64,000 nt of DNA from Sipunculus nudus (GCA_026874595.1 CM049306.1:6693519-6757518); one strand, 5' to 3'. Numbered from the stretch's first letter, positions 13,409 through 25,769 are shown. Notes: generated from the sequence alone by a model not told the origin. Made by a program: numbers and translations.

Positions 13409-13436
13409 TACCTTTGGAATTCATATCGAATGCCAG
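13409..13436 (+). CDS. Candidate 28-nt exon upstream of the TSP1 exon
   Basis: A strong acceptor (ttttcattttcag) and a strong donor (gtgagc) bracket 28 nt. Read in phase 0 they encode YLWNSYRMP with one base left over, which is exactly the phase needed by the TSP1 exon at 14344 (two bases to complete a codon). The fit is suggestive. Homology cannot be judged for nine residues, and the real upstream exon may lie elsewhere. Confidence 0.35.
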
Positions 13437-13587
13437 GTGAGCGGTCTATAACACACAAGGACCTATAACAATCGTATGAATGAGTTAATTTCGCTGCTGA
13501 CTTGGTATGTCAGGTATTAATAGTTAAAATGCGAGGTAACAACCTGAAACGTTAGCAACAACAAACCAATTTGTGTCTGCTAATTAA

Positions 13588-14056
13588 GGCCCCTTTATAC
13601 AGGGCTGCCACCTTTGTGCCACCTTTGAGCGACCAAAAAAAATTACCAGGACGCTCAATGGTCGCCTAACTCAAGAAAATCCTGTTTCTGTGTAACTGCT
13701 CCATACCTGTTTCAGTGATACTTGTGCCTCCCTTGAACCTCCCAAGAAGCAGCATTAGGGCATTTTCATGTCTACCTCCCCTCTGCTTCCCCTGTGCCAC
13801 CAGCGTGACCACTCTACCTTCATTCTACAAGCACGGCAATGCTTGTGCCTCCCTTCTGCCTCTTTTGAACCACCTTTGAGTAACCTACCACCTCGGCGAC
13901 TTTGTGCCATCGTTTTGAACATGTTCAAAAACTCACGACGACTATGGCGTCCATGGCGATGTCTGAAAACTCCTGTGTACGACCTTTGAACGACATAGGC
14001 AAATTCTGTAGTCGCACACTGGACGCAAAAAGGTCGCTATTCTGTGTAAAGGCCCC
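13588..14056. mobile_element. 469-bp non-autonomous DNA transposon-like element (MITE)
   Basis: The ends form an imperfect inverted repeat: ggcccctttatacagg at the left and, reverse complemented, ggggcctttacacaga at the right (13 of 16 match). The left flank is TTAA and the right flank GTAA, consistent with a TTAA target duplication with one change, as in piggyBac or Kolobok-type elements. Inside are repeated gccacctttgag-like and tcgc-type motifs, and no transposase frame. It would lie within an intron of the TSP1 gene if the 28-nt exon is real. Confidence 0.65.
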
Positions 14057-14343
14057 GTAAGGGAACATTCAATTTTTTTCACGGATAAAAATTATTACCG
14101 ATTATAAAGTGGTATTTATGCTAACCATATTTTTGGAAAATGAAATTGTCAAAATAAAATTTTACTTTCTGCCACAAACTCTCACACAGATCAGTTTTCT
14201 TACAAAGAGCATGGCAAATGTATGTTTTTTTTTTTTTTTGGGGGGGGGGGGGGTTATATGTTGACCACTGTTCTGTCGTGAGTTTACCGATATGTAATGT
14301 GGTGTGACAGGTATGAATTATATTTCTTGATTCTATTTTTTAG

Positions 14344-14514
14344 TCCGTGGTGAGTGGAGCGAATGGGCGCCGTGGACGTCTTGCAGTGCCACCTGTGACA
14401 ATGGAGTCCGAGCAAGAACTCGCCGTTGCCTAGAAGACGTGTACGTTAACGGAACATGTGACGAAGGGGACCCCCGAGAAGAAGAAACCTGCTTCATCCG
14501 CCACTGTCCTAATG
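14344..14514 (+). CDS. Exon: thrombospondin type-1 domain
   Basis: 171 nt between tttttag and gtaagc, phase 1 at both ends. It encodes the whole TSP1 fold: WSEW and W-x-x-W tryptophans, CSATC, RTRRC, and the final C-x-x-x-x-C pair. Confidence 0.9.
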
Positions 14515-16953
14515 GTAAGCATTCTATTCTTTGTAATGTCTTTCTAAAAGCGTCAATAAATCATAAAAAAAAAATTAATTAATGGGTGTAATTAATCAAT
14601 AATGAATAAAACGACGAATAGTGACAGAATGAGGGATATATTAAAAAGAGAATTAGGGTATAGAATGCAAAAATAAGATAAAAATATTCATATTATATTA
14701 ATAAACATAAAGCATTGTGATACAAGTATACTTGGGTTTGATTTGTTGGGCTTCCAAAATATTTGCGAAATTACCATAATGTAGATTATTTATAAGTAAG
14801 TGGGAAAAGTTAAATATTAAATACGTAAATTATATTCTCTGTGGTTAAATAAGATTATGCAACACAGCTAAAATGTGATCATTACATTAACTTTTTGTAC
14901 CGAAAATGCATGACTAATGATATATTCAAATTTTTGCAGACAAAGCCGATAAGCCACAGGTAGGTAAATTCAATTTAATATCAGTTAATAAATGAAAAGC
15001 AATAGATCAAATTATTTTAATCCATAAGACGGTCCGGAGAGTAAACATTTTGAAACGATGCCTTATTCTTTTTTAATAAATACAGTTACTTTGGTACCAT
15101 GCTTAACAATGGCTCTTAAATTGGCGAAAATCTAATTAATCCCAAACCATTTCAACAATATGGCATTATCTAATACATATGTAAAATCAGTTCTTATCAT
15201 TGTCATTTTATTGCAGCTTTTCGTATTGGCAAAGAGAAAAAAAACAGTTTTAGCGCATTTTTTTGAAAGCACCTGACTCAACTTTCAATCAATTTTGACA
15301 ATTAATTAACTCCTTGCTAATCTCGGCGTCTTTCATAATCCGTAACTTTATAATTGACAGAGAGATGATGCAGAGGCCGACACGAACAATGGAGCTGATG
15401 ACGCGGATGCTGACATAGATGCTGACGAAGTGTGTGATGATGACGCACAAATTGATGATGATGGTGGCTATGATGGGGAGGCAGACAACCAGTGTAATGG
15501 GGATGCAGACCCTGATGTTAATGATGGAGACAATGGGGATGCTGGTGAGCCGGAAACTGGTACTCCAATCGATGATGTGGACGATAATGGGGATTTCAGC
15601 GCTGAAGATCAAACTAACCAAGAACAGACACTAGATGAGGCAGATGTCGATGATTATGATGACATCCCTGCCGAGGAAGAAGAAATAAAACCAGAAGACT
15701 CTCAGCAAACTAAATCTGATCGCAAATTATCTTTAGATGACGATGACCAAAATGATGCCAGTGGCAGTGGTAACGACAGGGACAGCCAGGAGAGAAATGG
15801 AGAAGAGGAGAGTAACAATTCCGGGAGAGGAAGTCAAGAAAAAGAAGATCAAGCTGAGGAGACGCAGAAAGAACACGCTGAGGATGATGATAATAATGAT
15901 CAAGATGACGATGAAAATGATGGAGATGATGGTGATGATGACGCAGACGATGGAGATGATGACGACGAGGAATCGAAGGGGAAAAGAAAGAGGAGGCAAC
16001 ATGAGGAAGAGGAAGACGAAGAAGAGGAGGATCTGGATGAAGAGGAAGAAGAGAAGGAGAAGAAAAAGAAAAGACGACGCAAGAAAAAGAAGAAGAAAAA
16101 GAAGAGGAAACACGCATCATCTTCGTCTTCGTCGTCAGAAGAAGATAGCGTCAAAAAGGAAGCTGCGGCAGATCAAGAAAATAGTCAGGCAGTGGGGAAA
16201 TTCAGTGAAACAATCGCAAATTTGGAGGCAAATACGGACGAAAGCAGCAATGTCTCTTCAGAAGAGACAACGTCGGAATCATTGAGTGATGACTACTCAT
16301 ACGATTTATCTTATGACCAGACAAATAGTTATTCTGTAGAGTATACAGATTCATCTAACAGTTCATCTTGTAGTAAGTTGTCATCCTCCTCGGCATCCGG
16401 TCCTTCCGATGCTGACCAAAACAGGGATTTATTAGACTCTGCTCAATTAGAGGACGAGGACAAATACAATGAACAGGGAGATTTAACCCCTATCTCTGGA
16501 GCTGGACTACCAGCCCAAACGTCTGCCTCCTGTGTACTAAAACATAAAGAAGGTTGCCATGGCAAAGCAACTGATGTAACTGGTTCATGCATGGAATGTG
16601 ATCCTGCAGATTATACAAATATCAACGAAGGCAAAAATGAAACATTACCTGGTGACTTATCAGTGCATAAGGATTTCGATAGGACGTTTGCTGCCAAAGG
16701 ACAGGCTGTATCAAAGCTTGACTCAGAGAGTCGTGATACTTTCGACACATATGGAAAAGATGACGTTCGTAACGTATCTGAGACAATTACGAATCCCTCT
16801 TGTCTCGAACCTATGATGACTCCCCATGTGATAGAAGATACCAAAACAATAACTTTAGATTTTTCTCGAGATCCTGCAGTGAATGACCCAACTTTTTCTG
16901 AGTGTTGTGAACACACATTACAGTCAATAAGTGAACCCCAGGAGAGTTTATAA
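14344..16953 (+). CDS. Thrombospondin type-1 repeat protein with a long acidic tail (5'-incomplete)
   Basis: The 3' part of a spliced gene: exons 14344-14514, 14940-14959 and 15361-16953 (TAA), phases 1-1, 1-0 and 0. The first visible exon is one TSP1 domain with the family signature (WSEWAPWTSCSATCDNG, then RTRRC and CFIRHC), six cysteines and a typical symmetrical phase-1 boundary, so the protein is probably secreted or extracellular. A seven-codon exon links it to a 530-residue tail. The tail starts Asp/Asn/Gly-rich, becomes Glu/Asp-rich, passes through a Lys/Arg run near 16050-16110 and a serine block, then turns Ser/Thr-rich with scattered cysteines. No transmembrane segment is seen in the visible part. 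The acidic part suggests cation or matrix binding, which is inference. Start and signal peptide lie upstream. I do not recognise a named orthologue. Confidence 0.75.
14940..14959 (+). CDS. Exon: 20-nt linker between TSP1 and acidic tail
   Basis: Flanked by tttttgcag and gtaggt. With the carried base it encodes DKADKPQ and ends in phase 0, matching the frame of the next exon exactly. Confidence 0.7.
15361..16953 (+). CDS. Terminal exon: acidic low-complexity tail
   Basis: 1593 nt after the acceptor aattgacag, open from the splice site to TAA at 16951. The first 70 codons are Asp/Asn/Gly/Ala-rich with spaced Asp pairs and a few cysteines. Codons near 16000-16110 are Glu-rich, then Lys/Arg-rich, then a serine run followed by SEEDS. 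The last third is less biased and includes a Cys cluster near 16530-16600 (CVLKHKEGCHG, CMEC). Open frames on the opposite strand are mirror products of this composition. Confidence 0.85.
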   Translation, partial: RDDAEADTNNGADDADADIDADEVCDDDAQIDDDGGYDGEADNQCNGDADPDVNDGDNGDAGEPETGTPIDDVDDNGDFSAEDQTNQEQTLDEADVDDYDDIPAEEEEIKPEDSQQTKSDRKLSLDDDDQNDASGSGNDRDSQERNGEEESNNSGRGSQEKEDQAEETQKEHAEDDDNNDQDDDENDGDDGDDDADDGDDDDEESKGKRKRRQHEEEEDEEEEDLDEEEEEKEKKKKRRRKKKKKKKKRKHASSSSSSSEEDSVKKEAAADQENSQAVGKFSETIANLEANTDESSNVSSEETTSESLSDDYSYDLSYDQTNSYSVEYTDSSNSSSCSKLSSSSASGPSDADQNRDLLDSAQLEDEDKYNEQGDLTPISGAGLPAQTSASCVLKHKEGCHGKATDVTGSCMECDPADYTNINEGKNETLPGDLSVHKDFDRTFAAKGQAVSKLDSESRDTFDTYGKDDVRNVSETITNPSCLEPMMTPHVIEDTKTITLDFSRDPAVNDPTFSECCEHTLQSISEPQESL

Positions 16954-18039
16954 CATAAAATAACACTGTATATATCACCTAGTAGGTACTTGTCATTTAA
17001 ATTATCGATCTGTTTATTAAGCGTTTCTCTTTGTTCTCATATTTGATTTTTATATCAACTTGTTAAATATTTTCCTTTATTTAACCATATTTATTGTACA
17101 CATGCAGTTACTGTTACTCTCTCTCTCTCTCTCTCTCTCATTACGTATACTTAAATATGTGATATTTTAAATTTTTTGTTCGTTGAGTTGTTTTTATGAA
17201 TTAATTGCTCACATTTAAACGCCCCGATATAATCTGCACATAATCAGTCGTAGATTATTTGTACATGTATATACATACAATGTTATATTTATCAACTGAT
17301 AAATAGACATTATGGCATCGTATATTTTACATTTCGAACGGATCTGGCGAAGCATATATTGGAAATGTATTTTACACATACGGCAACAGAGGGTTGATGT
17401 TCTCATTTTTACATTTTCTTATCATTTAGAATCAACAAAACACTACTGAAGTTTACTGGTGTTCTTATCCTTTATTTGAGCATGCAAACATCTGGAGGTG
17501 AGAGCTAACTAAATGTATGGAATGACCCGGGAGAGCACCGAAAGCCAACCGCAAGGACAAAAGAAATAAAAAAAATATTAAGCCCCCCCCCCCACCGAAA
17601 ACAGGAACAAAATACCAGAATATTCATACTTATAGACCTATACTGGTAGGCTTCCTATCACAACGTTTGGAGGGTTAAACACTACATATTTTTTCCTCGT
17701 GTGTGTATAGATAAATTCATGACACGTGATCACACCATTATTTTCTCTTGACCGGATTTGAATCTTGATTCGAGGTTTATAAATGAGTCAGTACATTAGC
17801 GTAAATTATAGCTTTTCAAACTTTCCGTTGTCCAAGTTAAATATCATTTTCAAGAATTTTTCACTCAGTCATTCACCTCATTGAATATCTTCTTTCAATA
17901 AAGAAAGTGTTCATCCAGCCCTAAACAAAAAAAATCAAGGCCTACAGGCCTAATGCGAGCTTGTACAATGGGTTATACACCAGGTATAATGCTTCAGTGC
18001 TGGATCATTACTTTTCAAGTAGGCCTACATGTGTAACAT
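16954..18039. other. Probable 3' UTR and intergenic DNA
   Basis: No coding region is seen. A CT-dinucleotide run lies at about 17117-17139 and a C run near 17583-17593. An AATAAA at about 17565-17570 is one possible polyadenylation signal for the TSP1 gene, but it is over 600 bp from the stop. Confidence 0.35.
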
Positions 18040-18109
18040 TTATATGAACAATGCAAGTACTACACATTTTGTACAAGAAAAATAATAAAACATCACTGCT
18101 GAATTACTG

Positions 18110-18480
18110 GCATAGGTGTACACAACACAAAAATGATTGTTGGTGGTGCATTCAGTCTTGTATACGATGTAACTAGCAAAAATGTATACATCTGCCAAAT
18201 TTCTGACTGATATATCAAATCCCTCCTGAGATATAAGCAGGGACATTCACTCTGCAAAAGTTATTGTAGGTGGCGCAACCAGTCTTTATAAGACAAAGCT
18301 AACCAATATGAATAAATATGCGCAGTTTCAGGCTGATATACCAAATCCTTCCCGAGAAATAAGCAGGCACATACAATGTGGAAAAGTCATTGTAGCTGGC
18401 GCCACCAGTCTTGTGAACGAGAAAGCCATCAAAGATGTATGGAGTGATCAAAATATCAGGCCAATATATCAAACTTCTCT
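18110..18480 (-). repeat. Dispersed tandem repeat with GGTGGCGCCACC-like junctions (divergent copy)
   Basis: Three units about 125-130 bp apart are anchored by ggtggtgcattcagtc (about 18140), ggtggcgcaaccagtc (about 18270) and tggcgccaccagtc (about 18397). Between anchors are recurring segments such as caaatccctcctgagatataagcaggg. The same style of unit occurs in ENTPD4-like introns at 42.1, 47.7 and 49.3 kb. The orientation matches the 47.7-kb copy. Confidence 0.65.
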
Positions 18481-18500
18481 TGAGTTAGGTGCACTGGGCT

Positions 18501-21500
18501 GAATAGTCTTATGTGAGGAAGGCAGTTGCCTGGAGTTAACTGGAACGAATTGCTCTCTGCAGCCACCGCACTGAGTGAACTCTTAACCTGCACCTGGCTG
18601 CACTGAGTGAACTCTTGACCTGTTGCATAATCTGACACAGTTTGCAGTCTACCAAAGCTATAAATTAATCAAGACTGACCTTTGGCCTGATGCCAAATCT
18701 GAAATAGTTGACAGTCTGCCAAGCTATGTATAGATACAGACACAATCTTGGCCTGTACGTAAATTTGTTTACACATACTGAAAGACTTTGCCTGCAATGC
18801 TTTTTTTCAGCTGACATATCCATAAGATTATTTTATCAAAATGTTAAGAATAATAAAAGATGTAGTCCTTTCATTGTTAAAGGTCCAATAATTTTGCCAA
18901 ACAATCATTTAACTAAACTTCAACAAAGGCCTCCTTAGAATCGTTTTTGTGCAATGTTACAGAAGTTAAAACAGCAGTTTTGCAGAAGAAGACTGGTGCA
19001 GTCCTCAGTTTGAAATAGGTTTGCTAATGGACATTAGACCAATGTAATGCAGCTTCAGAATTGAAAGAACTCTACCCTACGATAATTCTTGTGAAAAATT
19101 AAATAAATCATCTTGACAGTTTCATAATAAACTATTTTTAAACTAAAGAGGCTTAAATTATGAGGTTTTTCGTTCGTAAAAACAGGTTGATGTAGGTGAC
19201 GCCACAAAAACCGCAATTTCAAATATGAGTCATGAGACCAACATTTACACAAAGCTTGGTGATGCTAGCTCCTGTCGATTCTGAGATTGTTATGTCACTA
19301 TGCTTGATTGGCCTAAAGACAAGGTTCAAATTCCTGTAACTTCGCCAAAATTCATCAAACCCAAAGTTTTTTTAGATGACTATTTTTTTTTTTCATAAAA
19401 TTTGGTGATTGACAGCACTGACAATTTTCAGATAGTATGGGTTAACGTACAGACGACGGACGACGTCACACCATCACATAAGCTCACAGGTTCCCTGATA
19501 ACTGCAGTATTAAGAGAGAAAAGCGTACAACCTCATCTGTTATGTAAGTAACGCCCGTTCGTTGTTCCCAAGAGGAATACGGTCTGGTCTTTCTATGTTG
19601 AATGGTAGATGATTTGCAGATAAAGCCTTCAAAGGGGATGATACATAGTCCTCAGTATAAATGACAAAATCTGCATTCAAAATGCAGTATTCTTCTTCGT
19701 TTGTATATTTAGAGTTTATTTGCTTTTATGTAAAACGATTGAAGGGCCATCTCTCGTTAAACATACATTCACAAGGGCTTAATGATACATTTGATTAAAG
19801 TTACCATTTGTCACGGAATATCAAAATATAATGATATAGCGCTATTTACTTAATTTTCCATGAAAGAGGTACAGAAATTGAATGAACCAATGTATATGAT
19901 TTATGTCCTCTTTAAATGCAACCCTAGTTTATTCAAGATGGCCCTAAATAGGTATCGTAGGGGGTGCAAGTCATATTATGTCTATGTTTGAGAATAGATC
20001 TAGCTACACATCCATCGGAAACCACGTCTAAGAAAATCTCCTGAAACCTCTGTCGTCAGACGTTCCTCTGTTTAGTTTGTATATTAAAGGTTGCACCTTG
20101 GGGTTAACCATATTACAGATTTCGGTGTGGCAAATTACTCTGTCCATAACCCAGCGCTAGGCAAGAAACTGAGAAGATAGTTGCTGTTTGGACAGACATA
20201 CTGATTGTTCCATATTAGCTGAGCTTGTTCTATGTCGTTAACGCTTGCCACACGCCGTGGAGTTCTTGATCTTTCAGCTTTGATCTTTCCCAGTCCATAA
20301 AGAATAGGAGCGATCTCCAGGCCGCGAGATCAAACCCATGTATTGTTTGACTCTCACGCTGCCTGCTCCTCTGTATTTAATACCATGCTTTGTATTGACA
20401 ACCTTACTGTTAGGTGAATCTTTTGTATATACAACTTCTCGTTGCTAAGTGGAAAAAACTTAAATATGCATTATACAACATACCTTTGTAGTATCTCAGC
20501 GCTCAAACCTCGGAAGATAATAGGCCCAGCCAACTCACATTGACTTTTGATAGTTCTGAAAGTTATTACCATGTTGACGGGGTCTGAGTGTGCGCTGGAT
20601 TGGATTAAATGATGGTGGGTTCTCCGTGACTTCCATTAATAATACATATATATCACTCTCTGATATTTCACTGTTATACTGTTTATTTTCATGTTTCGAT
20701 AATTTATGTACCTGACGCAAACATTCTTCAATCTTGTATATAAGTGTTTATGAATTTGGAAATTTAGTACGCGTTTCCATTTTGCAAGAAGTTTCGAAAG
20801 CAATCTTACAGCTCTCAAGTAATAAAATGCAGAAAAAAAACTTGCTACCCGGTAGAAGACCAGGCTCCCATGCACCTCACTGTTAAACCTGATTGCAACT
20901 CCGACTGTAGAGAGTCTGTCAGGATGAAGGTAGAATTCTCTCAGTCCAACATACTTTATTCACTGCTACCTATGGCAATGCTTCCTATTTACTACTTTCT
21001 ATAGTACTACTGGCCTATAGATCCATTAAAGATCGCATGTATCAGTCATATTATCGTCGGCTTAGTTTTTTCCCTCACAACGTGTGCTTTTTGAATCAAA
21101 CTCTGCAGAACTTTCGTGATCACGTATTACTCTTGATAGTATGCTCAATCAAAAACATTGACCATATGACCATATATTTATCATTTCATGTGGAATATTC
21201 TGAAGACGTTTGCAATATTCAGATGTATATACCAAATTTCATCTGAGCCAGTGCTATCGCGATATATATTTTAGATATATCGCTCCGCTCTAAGGTAGAT
21301 CACTGGTGCACTGATGGTATAAACGCATCGTGGCAGAGCCACGTATAGTCTGACACACAACTAGGTAAACTAGGTGAAATTTATTTTATAAACCGGTAAA
21401 TCAAAGGAATTAGACATGGGCCGAATTACTTAAAATTAAACCAACCCTACCTTGGAAACTATTTGAGAAATTTAATACAACCAGTATACGATAAAAAAAA

Positions 21501-23980
21501 GATTTCATAACATTTCTGTTTATGAACTCTGCTCATAATCACACTCATATGAGCACGACGCTGCTTGTTTCAGATTGTGGGAATACACGGGCGATAATCC
21601 AGAAGGTTTTCAGGGAACCTAAGTATTCGACTAAAAAAATCTGAGAAATGAAAAAATTACACGCGAAATACATAAAATCACGCTGACACTACACCCAGAT
21701 CGCACCATTACAACCTTAAGTTTCAAAAAGTTTCTTGCACCGTGGTATACCACCTCCCATTAGGATTGGTTGAGTGCAGTATTTTTTCATGACATTGCTA
21801 TTTTTCCCGAAATGTTTATTATTCTCAACTGTTTCGAGATGTAGTCTCAATATTATCCTCTTATCAGTTCTCTAATATTCCCCTGATATCTACGCTCCCG
21901 AGGCAGCGGAAATCTTGCGCTTCTAAAGAAGCAACTGATTTTCACGCTGCCAGCTTTGACTGTTTATGATATATTTAGACACCAAATGGCGGTTCCTTGT
22001 CCGCTGAAAAAAAAAACGTGCGTATGATGTGACAAGCAGCCAACCAGATACCTATAAACAAACACTCGACAGGCATCCTGGCTCCGCCCATAGCTGCGCT
22101 TCAAGCGCCGCTTGATGAGAGTTCACGGTCGAATTTTAATTGCTCCCTCTGTATTCTCGCATCATCGACCGACTCGATTATGACATTATGACTGTGTTGG
22201 CGTAGCCATGTATCTGATGTCTGCAGAACTGAAACAAGTCAGCGAGGTGTGCACGCAGCCTTTGTTGTTGGGTTTCGTTTGAATTTCAACTCACCGGCCG
22301 GGCATCCTATGTGCCCAAGGCCCTAAGCAAACCACGTCTGGGGCAATTCTCTCTGAGCCTGTGGCCTGTTTAGACGGTTACCGGGTCGATAAGCTGTCAC
22401 TCAAAACGATATGAACATAATTGGCTCCGTGTATTCCTCGCTTGGCTGGGTCTTCCAGCACAAGGTCTCATCTGATTGGACAAAAATACAGTGCTCCCCT
22501 CTGTCGTAGCAATTCAAGATACGGGGTCATAACAAACAGCGCTTACGATATAGGGAGTAGGCCTATAGTTAAAGCGCTGTGTAAAGACCGTACTGATATC
22601 ACATACTTGAATGGTTAAACTCTTATCGAGACCCCTCAGCCCTCTGGTATAAAACAATAAAACTAGCTTATTCTCGGACCGGGCTGTGCTTGAGGTTGAT
22701 CATCACAGAATCTCAGCAGACTTTATTTCTCCATATTTCCTACTGCTGACCGTCTACCCTGCATAATAGGCCTTAACCTATTGAAATCAAATACTCCATA
22801 CCACTTTAGCAGTCTGATCTGTGTTAACCACATATTGACCCCACATCCACTCTGCTCGCTGTCCTACATATATCTCATCTGATAGACTCATATCGGCCAT
22901 AAGCCACAATTAATTTTTTTGTTATATTCTCAGCCATCATGTCGTTGTCAATTTGTTGCTGCGTTAATAAGTGTGTCAAATTATCTTGACGGATGAGAAA
23001 TGACTCGAATTAAGCATTAATACTGGTGGTATCACTTGACTGGAATTAAGCGTTTATACTGGTGGTATCACGTGTCTCCTTTACTCGTCAAAAGAATTGA
23101 ATGGGCTATACTTCACAGCAAACACACTTCCGAGCAGTATTAAGCCACAGCAAGACCTCTTATATCATCAGAGGATGGAGCTTAAAAAAAGAATATTTTA
23201 ATAACAGCCGGGTTAAATTAGGCAGAAAGGGGTGTATCCATTAATATGTTAAAAATAACTAAAGCAGGATGTCTTTAATTCCTTTAATGGGATCGGAGCC
23301 GGTGACGATTTGAAAGAGACAAATAGTGCTGCCACCTTCCCTTTAATCAAAGTACTAAATACCCCTCGCCTGACATGTCCTTCAAAAATATCTCGGCATG
23401 CACGTCAGATTCCAACATTAGCTGTGAAATATATAGTTCTATAATTTATGGATGTCACCGAGCTAAAAAAAAGTCATGTCATTGAAATTGAAGCAGCCCA
23501 ACCTTAACAAATGTAATTGTTCGCAGTAGTATGTATATTAAACAATATAGTTATAGACCCTCGGAAAAACGCAGGTAACGATATAGATCAAATCTAAGAC
23601 AAATGGTTTGTTTTCCGTAGTCTCAATGGGTAATGTTGAATAAAAGTCACCTTATAATTTCAGGTTTCCTTGGAGAGTTATTCATATCAGAATGTATATA
23701 TGGATAAATAATTAAAATGTATATTATAAAGTAAGACGTTTCAAAGTCTTATACGCTTATATGATTCCTGTCTAGGGAAGAAATTAACTTGGGCTACCGA
23801 AGAACGAAATACGAAGACCCGTCCTTGAAGCTCAGTCTGACCTAAAATGGGCTTCGGATACAAAACAATTGACCCGTGGCTCATGCAGCTGACTGGTCTG
23901 TCATTATAACCTAACATTCACAAGAGGAATTTATCAGCTAAACACCAAACGATGATTAACCCCATATGTTTACTTGACCT
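18501..23980. other. Long interval without recognisable genes
   Basis: There is no exon with domain or splice support. At about 18540-18720 two short segments (cactgagtgaactctt and gttgacagtctgccaa types) are each imperfectly duplicated. A remnant of the GGTGGCGCCACC-like family appears near 19180-19260 (gatgtaggtgacgccac). The stretch at 22080-22140 is locally GC-rich with a short perfect palindrome (tcaagcgccgcttga). Confidence 0.4.
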
Positions 23981-23984
23981 TTTA

Positions 23985-24500
23985 CATCTTGTCACCATTA
24001 GTTCGGCTGGCAAATAGGATGGTGAATAATAGGATGTCGCATATCTTGTCACATCTGACCCCATTAATAATGCGGGAATTTTTCTGAGAATTTAATTCAG
24101 GTGAGAAACTGTATTGGTTGATATTCGTAAGGAATTTCATGAAAATCCAACAGATGTGTTATAGTCCTCACCGCGCCACCAAAGTCTGGTGACCTCTGAC
24201 CTCATTAAATGTGCATAGATTTTGCCGCCGGAAATCTTACTAAGGCGAGATATTATATATAGGTTAAAATTTTTATGAGTTTGATAAAATCAATCGTACT
24301 CCTGGTAAGTTATCGAAGTGATACCACAAAGTAGCCTTGTGACCTCTGACCCAATTAAATATACGTGGATTTTGCCTATAATCAAACTCGGGCGAGATGA
24401 TCTACTGGTTAGATGTTATGGCGAGTTTCGTGAAAATCCGTCAAATCATTGGGAAGTTAACGCGCGGACGGACAGACGGACCAACGAACTTTGTCCGTGA
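23985..24500. repeat. Dispersed repeat, three tandem units with gtgacctctgacc anchors
   Basis: Units about 140-150 bp apart begin with acatctgaccccattaat (about 24051), acctctgacctcattaaa (about 24192) and acctctgacccaattaaa (about 24341). Each is followed by gattttgcc and ttcgtgaaaatcc-like segments. The right end is cgcgcggacggacagacgga. Repeats with 'gtgacctctgacct' and 'gacggacagacgg' modules are common in marine invertebrate genomes; the exact family cannot be named from here. Confidence 0.65.
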
Positions 24501-25696
24501 AACATATTTTGCATAATGATAAACCTGTGAATCTATTTTGCGGTGTAATATCCATGACGCGACTTTGTAAATATAAACAGAAGCTTATCTACGTGCTTCC
24601 TTTGATAGTTCACTTGATACAGCTGCCCATACTGAATTTTTGAAAATGTAAATATATAAGGTGCTAGTGCAGCTATGCAAAAGGATAACATTTGTAAATT
24701 GGGGGATTAACAATTATTGCATGCTAACATATGAAATGAGTGCCAAGGCCTTAGGGATATAGAGTCACATGTTGTTCACATTTACGACCATGCAATTGGA
24801 CCTTAGAGACTAAGTGAGTGATGATTAATCAACACACGATGTTTCCGGACGCTTGTTGAAAGACTAACACCATTTATGTAATGTGACAGTCTCATAAATA
24901 GAGAACAAATTGATGAAAAATAGATAAGATAGTGGTGCCAACAGTCTTCAAGAAATTATGAACATAATCAATAAACAAACAATTTTCAGGATGAAACTTC
25001 AGCAGAGAAGATGAAACGAATGCTCTCATTCAACAGCCTCAGAAATAGACGTGAAATAATAGAGAAAAAAAACAGATGGTGCCACCAGTCGTCAAAAACA
25101 ATGCAACCAGTCATGATCAATATGGAAAGCAAAATCCATGGAAATCCAGATATAAATCAAATATAAATAGCTAGAGCTTTTGTTTTTAATTTTACAAACA
25201 AAAGAATTACCCAAACCCACCCTGAAACTCGGGAAATATTGGTCGCATTAACCTAATTTCAGATTTTCTAATGAAAGGACGACGGACATCGCTATTGCTC
25301 AGCATGACTGGAAGTCACCTAAGCTAAAAAATACTGATGAAATAAATATTCAAACCGAGCCATGGCACTATGCCACAATAAACACTTTTTGTTCTACGGC
25401 ATCTGACACCAAAACATAAGATGAGAGTTTTTTTTTTTTATCTTTTCATTTACATGGACCTTAATTGTAACCGGGATGGGGGGCGTCCTTCGCATTTTTA
25501 TAAGTGGGGTATAAAGAGCATCTTGTCTGTACTTCATTGGATTACTCCAATCCCATTATCTTTACAAACAGGGCCCATGCCGGTCGAAAGACAGTACGTC
25601 GATTTATCCAAGCTTGCCGAGGAAAAACAACTTCGGTTTTTGAAATGTAATCAACATAAATTTTAAGAATCGAAGCAAGAGCACAAATAGTAACAT

Positions 25697-25769
25697 TACC
25701 GAGGACTCGCTTCTTACCGAGGACCCGTTCCTTACCGAGGACTCGCTCCTTACCGAGGACTCGCTCCTC
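25697..25769. repeat. Short tandem repeat, 18-bp unit, four copies
   Basis: Four copies of taccgaggactcgctcct-type units, two of them identical. A GKERVL peptide repeat on the opposite strand results from this. Confidence 0.9.

Noticed and set aside
15710-16154. Opposite-strand and alternative-frame ORFs rich in Leu/Phe/Ser or Met/Arg/Lys over the acidic exon
   Set aside because: They mirror the GAT/GAA/AAG-rich coding strand; the plus-strand frame continues from a spliced TSP1 domain.
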